Assembly (NCBI RefSeq): GCF_001570605.1
Contig: NZ_BBXG01000004.1
Span: 586,411 to 650,410, forward strand
Reading direction: 5' to 3'
DNA length: 64,000 nucleotides
From: Herbidospora cretacea
Lineage (GTDB): Bacteria > Actinomycetota > Actinomycetes > Streptosporangiales > Streptosporangiaceae
Shown here: positions 42,286-49,353 of the stretch, in pieces
Layout: each line of letters opens with the position of its first letter
Position numbering within the stretch: the first letter of the stretch is position 1
Position numbers and translations under genes: made by a program
The notes under the pieces: model-generated
What the model was told of the DNA's origin: nothing
Databases searched by the model: none
The model's input: the letters and a program-made list of their open reading frames with translations, nothing else

Positions 42286-44121
42286 CTACGGGGCGGGGTA
42301 GTCGGTGATGTACACCGGCGAACCGACCCGCGTCAGGTCGGCCGGGCCGCCCACGCCGTTGACGACGTGGTCGATGATGCCCGCGCTGAGGTTGACGGTC
42401 ATGATGTGGTGCAGCTTCACGCCCGGCCGGTCGGGCACCTCGAAGCCGTTCTCGGTGTGGATCGTCGGGTCGTTCTGGTTGAAGACGTAGACGCCGCCGC
42501 CGTAGAGCTGGTGCTTCTGGACGCCGTTGCCGACCTTGTAGCCGGCGTAGCCCTCGACGTCGCCGTTCATCCAGTCGGCCTGGGTCGGCGGGTCGTAGGG
42601 CAGCTCGTTCTGGTAGAGGATCGTGGTGCCGTTCTCGCCGTTCCAGATGGTGTTGTAGCGCTGGAAGTGCTCGACGAACAGGCCGGTCGCGGTCACGTTG
42701 TCGCCGTTGATGATGGCGCCGTTGCGGCCGTCGTTGGTGTTCCACCGCTCGGTGTCGCCGCTGAAGCCCTCCACGCCGTGGTCGGCGCGCCACACCCAGG
42801 TGTGGTCGATGAGCACGTTGTCGGTGTTGACCTCCAGCGCGGTGTTGGTGCGGCCGATGTGGGGGCCGCCGACGCGGAAGTACACGTCCGACAGGGTGGT
42901 GGGGTTGTCGGCCGGGTTGTTGCTCCGCTTGTCCTTCTTGCCGACCTTCAGCAGGACCTGCGACTTCTTGAGGCCGGCGTCGATGGTGACCCCGGCGAAG
43001 ATGACGCTGGGGACGTCGGCGATCTCGACCGGGGTCGCGCCGTCGACGGCGGTGAGCGTGGCGTGCCCGATGCCCAGGACGACGGTGTTGGCGCGCTTGA
43101 CGTCGATGGTCCGCTCGACGTCGTAGACGCCGGGCGTGAGCAGCAGGTGCTTGCCCTGCGCCAGCGCCTTGTTGATGTCCTTGACCGAGTCCGACGGCTT
43201 GGCGACGAAGAAGTCGCTGAGCGGCAGGGTGTAGCCGGGGGTGAGGCCGTTGGCCCAGGTGATGCCGCGGGAGTTCTGCTGCGCGGCGGGCACCCGGACC
43301 TGGTATTCGCCCTCGGCGTCGACGAACAGGTAGGGCTTCTCCCGGCTGACGGGGTTGGTGTCGAGCGTGGTGTAGGGCGGGCTCGGGAACGTGGAGTCGT
43401 CGGGGGCGCCGACGGTGCCCGCGAACACCTGGTTCCACACCGCGTTCGACCAGCCGGCGACCTCGCTGTCGCGGGTCAGCCACTGCTGCTGCGATCCGTT
43501 GGTGACGGAGGGGAGCTTGGAGTCGGCGATGAAGCCGCCGCTGGCGTACTGCGGCCCGGCGGTGCAGTAGTCCATCAGCGACAGGTTGCCGCCGCCGATG
43601 TTGAGCCGGCGCAGCGACACCGCCTGGGAGACGGCCCAGAAGTTCGTCCCGGTGCGGCAGCCCTCCGAGCCCTTGCCGGTGATGTTGATCGACAGGTTCG
43701 ACAGGGTGCGCCAGAAGTTGGTCAGCGCGATGCAGTTGGTCGGGGTCAGGCAGCGGTTGTAGACCTCGACCTTGCCGTTGATGACGACGTCGGTGGGCGA
43801 GGCGCCCAGGCCGGCGACCTCGGTGTAGTAGCCGACCTTGAAGTGCAGCGGCTGCTGGGCGGTGCCGTAGGTGCCGGGCTTGAACAGGTAGGCGTGGCGG
43901 GTGGTGCCCATCTCGTTGTCGACCTGCGCGGTGTGCGCGGCGTCCAGGGTCGCCTGGATCGTGCTAAGGGGCATGCCGGGGTCGAAGACGGTGACGTTCG
44001 GGCCGAGGTCGGCCGTCGGCGCCGCAGCGGTGGCGGCCGGGCCCGTCGCCACGACGGAGGTCGCCAGTAACAGCCCTAACGCGAACAGCCTGCCGAGGTT
44101 CGGTCGGCGGGTGGTCGTCAT
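42286..44121 (-). CDS. Secreted right-handed beta-helix protein, GH55-like
   Basis: A 611-residue exported protein. The signal peptide (about 1-34, ending ATAAAPTA) is followed by two beta-helix regions with repeated short strands: PLHFKVGYYTEVAGLGASP in the first, then GKHLLLTPGVYDVERTIDV to TILYQNELPYD in the second. This twin-helix layout with N- and C-terminal pectate-lyase-3-type segments resembles GH55 beta-1,3-glucanases and proteins often mislabelled 'adenylyl cyclase'. Enzyme activity is therefore uncertain. The promoter contains a LacI-type palindrome, as is usual for carbohydrate-induced genes. Confidence 0.78.
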   Translation of the reverse strand: MTTTRRPNLGRLFALGLLLATSVVATGPAATAAAPTADLGPNVTVFDPGMPLSTIQATLDAAHTAQVDNEMGTTRHAYLFKPGTYGTAQQPLHFKVGYYTEVAGLGASPTDVVINGKVEVYNRCLTPTNCIALTNFWRTLSNLSINITGKGSEGCRTGTNFWAVSQAVSLRRLNIGGGNLSLMDYCTAGPQYASGGFIADSKLPSVTNGSQQQWLTRDSEVAGWSNAVWNQVFAGTVGAPDDSTFPSPPYTTLDTNPVSREKPYLFVDAEGEYQVRVPAAQQNSRGITWANGLTPGYTLPLSDFFVAKPSDSVKDINKALAQGKHLLLTPGVYDVERTIDVKRANTVVLGIGHATLTAVDGATPVEIADVPSVIFAGVTIDAGLKKSQVLLKVGKKDKRSNNPADNPTTLSDVYFRVGGPHIGRTNTALEVNTDNVLIDHTWVWRADHGVEGFSGDTERWNTNDGRNGAIINGDNVTATGLFVEHFQRYNTIWNGENGTTILYQNELPYDPPTQADWMNGDVEGYAGYKVGNGVQKHQLYGGGVYVFNQNDPTIHTENGFEVPDRPGVKLHHIMTVNLSAGIIDHVVNGVGGPADLTRVGSPVYITDYPAP

Positions 44122-44151
44122 GGTTCGTTCCTTCCTTGGGGGGCACCACCG

Positions 44152-44180
44152 ATCTTTGAGAGCGCTCTCTCCTAGGTCAA
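44152..44180 (-). promoter_or_regulatory. Promoter with internal 12-base palindrome upstream of the beta-helix gene
   Basis: Reading leftward, TTGACC (complement of 44175-44180) and AAAGAT (complement of 44152-44157) have a 17-base spacer. The perfect palindrome GAGAGCGCTCTC (44158-44169) fills most of the spacer, so a bound LacI-type repressor would exclude RNA polymerase. Confidence 0.65.
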
Positions 44181-44284
44181 GAGGTTGCGCGAAACTAATG
44201 TCACGTCTTTTTTCATCCTCTGTGAAAACACGTTTCGGTCAGATGTCCTGACCGGCGGCGCGAAGCCGCAGGCAGGCCCACGGC

Positions 44285-44308
44285 TGAGGCGGCCACTGAG
44301 GCGGCCAC
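44285..44308. repeat. Two tandem 12-base units
   Basis: TGAGGCGGCCAC is repeated twice head to tail, followed by a partial third copy TGAGG, just downstream of the methyltransferase stop codon. No function is apparent. Confidence 0.5.
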
Positions 44309-44318
44309 TGAGGAGGTC

Positions 44319-45056
44319 TCAGGCGATGAGCAGGCGGCTGTCGAGCACGGCCGCGTCGAGGCCCAGGAGGTCGCGGTTGCGCTCGGCCCACCGGCCGGAG
44401 GCGAGGTCGTCGCGCAGGCCGTGCACCGCCCGCCGCTCGGCGGCCGGCCCGACCCTGGCCCAGACCGACATGCCCCGGCGGACCCGCTCGTCGAGGTAGG
44501 CCTCGGGCCGGCGCCAGTAGGCCTCGTAGAAGCCGTCGGCGCAGTCCCACGGGACGGACACCGGTTCCACCCGGGCCCCGATCGCGCCGGCCAGCTCGGC
44601 CACGGAGGGCCGCCCGGCCCACAGCCGGGGGTGCTCGGGCAGGTAGTCGCGGGTCAGCCAGAACCGGCCGGGGTCGCCCGCGTCGTGCGTGAAGACCACC
44701 ACGCGGCGCGCCACCCGCCGCATCTCCCGCAGGCCCGCGACCGGGTCCCGCCAGTGGTCGACGGTGGCCAGGGCCATCGCCGCGTCGAAGGACCGGTCCC
44801 GGAACGGGAGGCTCTCGGCCGTGGCGGCCACGCACGGCGCCGCGCCCGCGGGCCGCTGGGCCCGCATGGTCGCCGACGGCTCGACCGCGGTGACCACGCG
44901 GTCGGAGGGCTCGTAGGAGCCGGTGCCCGCCCCGACGTTCAGCACGGTCCGGGCGTCGCCGAGGGCGGCCCAGATCTGCGTGGCGATCCGCGGATCGGTC
45001 CGCCGCGTCACCGTGTAGGCGGCGCCGATGGTGTCGTACAACTGCTCACCGGACAT
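44319..45056 (-). CDS. Class I SAM-dependent methyltransferase
   Basis: A 245-residue methyltransferase of the UbiE/Methyltransf_11 type. Motif I is VLNVGAGTGSYEP, with the acidic residue at the end of the next strand (VTAVEPSATM), and motif post I is LPFRDRSFDAAMALATVDHW. The ATG at 45056 is preferred because GGGAGGGAG stands upstream; a longer reading to 45137 has no ribosome site. The methyl acceptor is unknown. It lies alone between the beta-helix and esterase genes. Confidence 0.88.
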   Translation of the reverse strand: MSGEQLYDTIGAAYTVTRRTDPRIATQIWAALGDARTVLNVGAGTGSYEPSDRVVTAVEPSATMRAQRPAGAAPCVAATAESLPFRDRSFDAAMALATVDHWRDPVAGLREMRRVARRVVVFTHDAGDPGRFWLTRDYLPEHPRLWAGRPSVAELAGAIGARVEPVSVPWDCADGFYEAYWRRPEAYLDERVRRGMSVWARVGPAAERRAVHGLRDDLASGRWAERNRDLLGLDAAVLDSRLLIA

Positions 45057-45425
45057 CAGGCTCCCTCCCGGGCGGCCGAAACTATCGGATACCAGACGAA
45101 ACTTCTGTGCGGGACGCTCCGCACGTGGCGAGCGCACATCTCAATGCGAATGCCCTCTGACCGTCGCGCGACCGGCCCCTCACAGCGAAAGTTTCACGGT
45201 GTGCGCCGAAGGCGGGCACTTCGCGGGCCCCGCGCGTATCAAGCCGCTTGACACCCGCGAGCGGCCCGGGGCAGCGTGCAGGCGGCATACCGGTAAGTCC
45301 TGACGAAAGTTAGCGCTCCCACTTCGAGTCTGGTTTCGCACCCGGCATTCGATGCCGCTGATGGAGAGGAACGCAGGACATGTCCTTGTCGTCGGCCCGG
45401 TCCCCCCAGCCAGAGGGAATCGCAC
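45057..45425. other. Regulatory gap before the secreted esterase
   Basis: About 370 bases without a gene. A TTGACA (45248-45253) is the best -35 box, but no good -10 follows. Four CGAAA elements occur: CGAAACTATC (about 45077), CGAAACTTCT (about 45099), GCGAAAGTTTCACG (about 45185) and CGAAAGTTAGCGCT (about 45304). The third is nearly palindromic. These resemble sites of sugar-responsive LacI-type repressors in actinobacteria and may be operators. Confidence 0.42.
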
Positions 45426-46790
45426 ATGTTCAAGAATAAGTTCACCTTCGGGGCCGTGGCTGTCGCGGCCGCCGTCGTCCTGGCGACGGGCCACGCGGCG
45501 ATCACCAGCGGCACGGGCGCCTCGTCCGCCGCCGCGCTCGCAGGCACCTCGGGATGCGGCAAGAACCCGACGCTCAGCAGCGGAACGCACACCATTCAGT
45601 CCAGCGGAAGGAATCGCCAGTTCATTCTGCGCATCCCCGCGAACTACAACAACAACAATCCCTATCGCCTGATCTTCGGCATCCACTGGCTGAACGGCAC
45701 CATGAACGACGTCGACTCCGGTGGCGGCAGCGGCGCCTCCTGGTCCTACTACGGCCAGCGGCAGCTGTCGAACAACACCGCGATCTTCATCGCGCCGCAG
45801 GGCCTCAACAACGGCTGGGCCAACTCCAACGGCGAGGACGTCACCCTCTTCGACGACATCATGGCGCGCGTGGAGGCCGACCTCTGCGTCGACACCTCGC
45901 TGCGGTTCGCCATGGGCTTCAGCTACGGCGGCGCCATGAGCTACTCCCTGGCGTGCAGCCGCGCGAACGTCTTCCGCGCGGTCGCGGTGTTCGCCGGCGG
46001 GCAGCTCAGTGGATGCAACGGCGGCAACCAGCCCATCGCGTACATGGGACTGCACGGCATCACCGACAACGTGCTGAACATCTCGCAGGGACGCACGATG
46101 CGGGACAGGTTCGTCCGCAACAACGGCTGCACCGCCCAGAACCCGCCCGAGCCGAGTTCGGGCAGCCGGGGGCACGTCGTCACGGCCTACTCGGGCTGCC
46201 AGTCCGGATACCCGGTCGTCTGGGCCGCCTACGACAACGGGCACACGCCCGCCCCCGTCGACGGGACCTACACCGAGAACGGCGCCCAGACCTGGACCAA
46301 GAACGAGGTCTGGAGGTTCATCTCCCAGTTCCAGAGCACCTCCGGCCCCAACCCGTCGCCCTCGCCGTCGCCGAGCGCCAGCCCGTCGCCCACCCCGACG
46401 CCGAGCCCGACCCCCTCGACCAGCTTCCGCCTGCGTAACGAGGCCGCCGGGCGCTGCGTCGACTCGCCCAACAGCGCCAGCGCCAACGGCACCCTGCTGC
46501 AGATCTACGACTGCCACACCAACCCGAACCAGATCTTCACCTACGGCTCCGGCAGGCTCCAGACCCTCGGCAAGTGCCTGGACTCCCCGACGAACGCCGG
46601 GTCCGGCACCCGCGTGCAGCTGTGGGACTGCCACACCAACAGCAACCAGCAGTGGACGTTCAACTCCAACGGCACCGTGACCAGCGGGGCCAACAACCTG
46701 TGCCTCAACGCGACCGGCACCGGCAACACAGCCACCGTGACCGTCGCCTCGTGCAACGGCCAGGCCAGCCAGAGATGGACCAGAGCCTGA
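45426..46790 (+). CDS. Secreted CE1-type esterase with ricin-type lectin domain
   Basis: A 454-residue secreted protein. The signal peptide spans about 1-38. A PHB-depolymerase/feruloyl-esterase-like alpha/beta hydrolase domain spans about 42-300, with nucleophile elbow GFSYGGAMS, Asp in HGITDNVLN and His in DNGHTP. A Pro/Ser/Thr linker follows (about 303-332), then a beta-trefoil lectin (CBM13, about 335-454) with repeated QxW-type ends (NQIFTY, NQQWTF, SQRWTR). Such enzymes remove feruloyl or acetyl groups from plant polysaccharides. The ATG at 45426 follows AGAGGGA. Confidence 0.92.
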   Translation: MFKNKFTFGAVAVAAAVVLATGHAAITSGTGASSAAALAGTSGCGKNPTLSSGTHTIQSSGRNRQFILRIPANYNNNNPYRLIFGIHWLNGTMNDVDSGGGSGASWSYYGQRQLSNNTAIFIAPQGLNNGWANSNGEDVTLFDDIMARVEADLCVDTSLRFAMGFSYGGAMSYSLACSRANVFRAVAVFAGGQLSGCNGGNQPIAYMGLHGITDNVLNISQGRTMRDRFVRNNGCTAQNPPEPSSGSRGHVVTAYSGCQSGYPVVWAAYDNGHTPAPVDGTYTENGAQTWTKNEVWRFISQFQSTSGPNPSPSPSPSASPSPTPTPSPTPSTSFRLRNEAAGRCVDSPNSASANGTLLQIYDCHTNPNQIFTYGSGRLQTLGKCLDSPTNAGSGTRVQLWDCHTNSNQQWTFNSNGTVTSGANNLCLNATGTGNTATVTVASCNGQASQRWTRA

Positions 46791-46811
46791 CCATCTTCTG
46801 ACCGGAGAAAG

Positions 46812-46847
46812 ACGTCGGGTCCAGGCGAGTTCGCCTGGACCCGACGT
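46812..46847. terminator. Strong bidirectional terminator hairpin
   Basis: A perfect 17-base inverted repeat (46812-46828 against 46831-46847) with a 2-base centre lies between the convergent esterase and alpha/beta-hydrolase genes. The arms begin ACGTCGGGTCC and end GGACCCGACGT. It should stop transcription from both sides. Confidence 0.85.
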
Positions 46848-46853
46848 GTTCGT

Positions 46854-47690
46854 TCAGCGGCCTGTCGCCAGGAAGCCCGACAGCAGGCGCCGGAAGTCGT
46901 CCGGGTGCTCCACCGCCGGCACGTGAGCGCAGTGGCCGAGCACGTGCAGCCGCACGTCGGCCAGGTGGTCGAGCAGGGGCAGCGCCGCCTTGAGGGGGGT
47001 GACCCGGTCCTGGGCGCCGTGGACGAGCAGCACGGGCGCGCGGATCCCGGCCAGCGTCTCCGCCGGGAGGGTGAGGTCGTCGGACCAGCGCGCCCTCGGG
47101 GGCGGGAACAGCGACGCGAACGCGTCCGCCCCCTCCTCCATCGCGGCCGCGCGGGCGGCCACGGCCGCCTCGGTCACCAGCGCCTGGTCCAGGAGCAGGC
47201 GGCTCAGCATGTCCCGGGCCCCGGCCGGGCCGGCGGGGGCGGCCCAGATCGCGTCGAGGTCGGGGGACAGCGGCGCGCCGGGGGCGCCCATCGTCGAGAC
47301 CGCCACGACATGGGTGACCCGCTCGGGACGCGCGGCCGCCAGGGCCAGCGCCACCGCGCCGCCCATGGAGTGGCCCACCACGGCGTACCGCTCGAGGCCG
47401 AGGGCGTCCATCAGGCCCGCGGCCTGCTTGGTCCACAGCCGCAGCCCGCCCCGGGAACCCGCCGGGAGCGGGGTGCGGCCGAAGCCGGCCTGGTCGGGGG
47501 CCACGAACCGCCAGGACGCGCCCAGCGCCCGCGCGGTCGCCGCCCAGGCGCCGGATCCGGTCGTGCCGGGGCCGGAGCCGTGCAGCATCAGCACCGCGGG
47601 GCCGGTGCCGGCGTCCATGACATGGACGGGGGATCCGCCGACTGTGACGGTCTCAGGTTCCGTCACAGTCGGCAGGTCCGCTGAGCTCAT
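46854..47690 (-). CDS. Alpha/beta hydrolase, meta-cleavage-product-hydrolase-like
   Basis: A 278-residue hydrolase. The segment LHGSGPGTTGSGAW, nucleophile GHSMGG, Asp in HGAQDRVTP and a C-terminal GHCAHVPAVEHP fit the C-C-bond hydrolases of aromatic degradation. Other alpha/beta hydrolases share parts of this pattern, so the substrate is not certain. The ATG at 47690 overlaps the stop of the DJ-1/PfpI gene (ATGA). No ring-cleavage dioxygenase is adjacent. Confidence 0.86.
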   Translation of the reverse strand: MSSADLPTVTEPETVTVGGSPVHVMDAGTGPAVLMLHGSGPGTTGSGAWAATARALGASWRFVAPDQAGFGRTPLPAGSRGGLRLWTKQAAGLMDALGLERYAVVGHSMGGAVALALAAARPERVTHVVAVSTMGAPGAPLSPDLDAIWAAPAGPAGARDMLSRLLLDQALVTEAAVAARAAAMEEGADAFASLFPPPRARWSDDLTLPAETLAGIRAPVLLVHGAQDRVTPLKAALPLLDHLADVRLHVLGHCAHVPAVEHPDDFRRLLSGFLATGR

Positions 47691-48247
47691 GCCGACAGGG
47701 ACTTGTTGAAGACGTCCATCATCGCCCGGCCGAACTGGGGCATGTCCGGCCAGCCGCGGCAGGAGACCAGGTTTCCGTCGATGACGTCGGGAGCGTCGAT
47801 GACGGTCGCGCCCGCGTTCTCCATGTCGCCGGTGATGGGCGGGAAGCACGCCGTCTTGCGGCCCTTCAGCAGCCCGTACACGGCCGGCACCTGCGCGCCG
47901 TGGCAGACCAGCGCGATCGGCAGGTTGCGGGCGAAGAAGTGCTCGGTGATGCGCCGGACGTCGGCGTCGACGCGGATCCACTCGGGGGCGCGGCCACCGG
48001 GGATGATCAGGGCGTCGTAGCGCTCGACGTCGACCTCGGCCCAGGGCACGTCGACCGGCAGCTTGCGGCCGTTCTTCTCCACGTAGGCGTCGGAGTTGGG
48101 GTCGAACTCGTGGATGACCAGCTGGACGTCACGCAGCGTCCGTGACGAGACGTCGACGTCCCAGCCTCCCTCCTGCACGCGGTAGTAGGGATACATGGTG
48201 TCGAGCTCTTCGGCGGCGTCGCCGGTCAGAAGCAGCGCTCTGGGCAC
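47687..48247 (-). CDS. DJ-1/PfpI-family protein
   Basis: A 186-residue protein of the class I glutamine-amidotransferase-like fold. The nucleophile-elbow cysteine sits in ALVCHGAQVPA, and the conserved Glu/Asp of the family lies in the first beta-alpha unit (TGDAAEELD). Members act as glyoxalases/deglycases, hydratases or peptidases. The start is GTG at 48247, since GAGGAG is six to eight bases upstream. A GATCC-rich palindrome immediately upstream may be the operator of the GntR protein encoded just before it. Confidence 0.9.
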   Translation of the reverse strand: MPRALLLTGDAAEELDTMYPYYRVQEGGWDVDVSSRTLRDVQLVIHEFDPNSDAYVEKNGRKLPVDVPWAEVDVERYDALIIPGGRAPEWIRVDADVRRITEHFFARNLPIALVCHGAQVPAVYGLLKGRKTACFPPITGDMENAGATVIDAPDVIDGNLVSCRGWPDMPQFGRAMMDVFNKSLSA

Positions 48248-48279
48248 CTACTTCTCCTCGCATTTGGGACGGGTGAGGT

Positions 48280-48300
48280 GGATCGGATCCGATCCGATCC
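48280..48300. promoter_or_regulatory. 16-base palindrome with GATCC repeats
   Basis: GGATCGGATCCGATCC (48280-48295) is a perfect palindrome, followed by another GATCC unit. It lies between the GntR gene and the DJ-1/hydrolase pair, about 35 bases before the latter's start. The form is typical of GntR-family operators. Confidence 0.6.
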
Positions 48301-48334
48301 GGTTGAGTTAGCATTCCTCGGCCCGGCCCGCGCG

Positions 48335-49078
48335 TCAAGCCTTTGCCGCCATTCCTTCCGCGTCGTCGGCCTCGTCGAACAACCGCCGGAACCGTTCGCC
48401 GGACCGCAGGATGTGCCGGCGCATGGCGTAGGCGGCGGCGTCGGGGTCGCGCGCGGCGATCGCGGCCAGGACGTCCTCGTGCTCGGCCATGGCCAGGTGG
48501 GTGACCTGGGTGTCGTGCAGGAGCCGGAACAGGTGCACGTGCGTGTGCAGGCGCGCGAGGGCCTCGCGGATGACCTGGTTCTCCGCGCTCAGGGCGACCA
48601 GGTCGTGGAAGGCGGCGTCGCGCAGCCCGAAGGCGCCGTAGGCCATGGGCCCGTCGCCGCCCTCCAGCTCGGCCATCTCCTCCAGCATGCGGCGCAGCCC
48701 GGCGACCTGCTCGGAGGTGGCGCGCTCGGCGGACCTGCGCGCCGCGGCCGGCTCCAGCAGCAGGCGCAGCTCCAGCATGTCCTCGAACCGGTGACGGGTG
48801 ATCTGGGGGGGAATGCGGTAGCCGGCGTGGGGGACCCGCACGACCAGGCCCTCGGCCTCCATGCGGTTCAGGGCGTCCCGGATCGGCGTCTGCGAGACCC
48901 CGAGCTCCCGGGCCAGGACGTCGATCGTGACGCGCGAACCAGGTTCGATCCGGAGCGACATCAGCTGTCCGAGCAGCGTGTCGTACACCTCGTCGGCGAG
49001 CCGGCCGCGCGATCTTCCTGGCGGCTTTCCGCCGGTCACGGCCCCATGGCGCCGCGCGATCATCACTTCGTCGTCCAT
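48335..49078 (-). CDS. GntR-family (FadR/FCD subgroup) regulator
   Basis: A 247-residue regulator. The N-terminal winged helix (LADEVYDTLLGQLMSLRIEPG, then ARELGVSQTPIRDALNRMEAEGLV) is followed by an all-helical FCD domain (about 95-235) with metal-binding histidines likely in FHDLV, HTHVHLFR and HEDVLAAI. FCD regulators usually sense organic acids. The ATG at 49078 follows AAAGGA; a longer reading to 49123 is unlikely. It diverges from the importer operon and may also control the DJ-1/hydrolase pair. Confidence 0.92.
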   Translation of the reverse strand: MDDEVMIARRHGAVTGGKPPGRSRGRLADEVYDTLLGQLMSLRIEPGSRVTIDVLARELGVSQTPIRDALNRMEAEGLVVRVPHAGYRIPPQITRHRFEDMLELRLLLEPAAARRSAERATSEQVAGLRRMLEEMAELEGGDGPMAYGAFGLRDAAFHDLVALSAENQVIREALARLHTHVHLFRLLHDTQVTHLAMAEHEDVLAAIAARDPDAAAYAMRRHILRSGERFRRLFDEADDAEGMAAKA

Positions 49079-49172
49079 CGTGACGTGAGGTCCTTTCCTG
49101 CGCCCTCGGGAACCTGTTGACATCGGTCGCCACGCTGGGGGATGCTGACGCCCACCTCAGATCGTATAGGAA

Positions 49173-49200
49173 AGGTGATGGATGCCACCCATCCTTCACC
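49173..49200. promoter_or_regulatory. Inverted repeat between GntR and the importer operon
   Basis: GGTGATGGATG (49174-49184) and CATCCTTCACC (49190-49200) pair with one mismatch around five bases. It lies in the 275-base divergent region and could be an operator or a transcript hairpin. It differs from the GATCC palindrome on the other side of the GntR gene. Confidence 0.45.
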
Positions 49201-49353
49201 CAAACGCGGAACCGCCGCCATCGCTCTCGTGAGGCCGGTCTGCGGGTCAGCCCCTGCGACAGCCGGCAACACGTCTGAACCACCCAGCCACTGCTCGGCG
49301 ACGCACGCAGCACGGCTCCAGAGGTCCCCACCCCCCAGAAAGCAGGCAAGAAG

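Noticed and set aside
42286..44121. Adenylyl cyclase label for the secreted beta-helix protein
   Set aside because: No cyclase catalytic motif is visible; the sequence is a signal peptide followed by beta-helix repeats.
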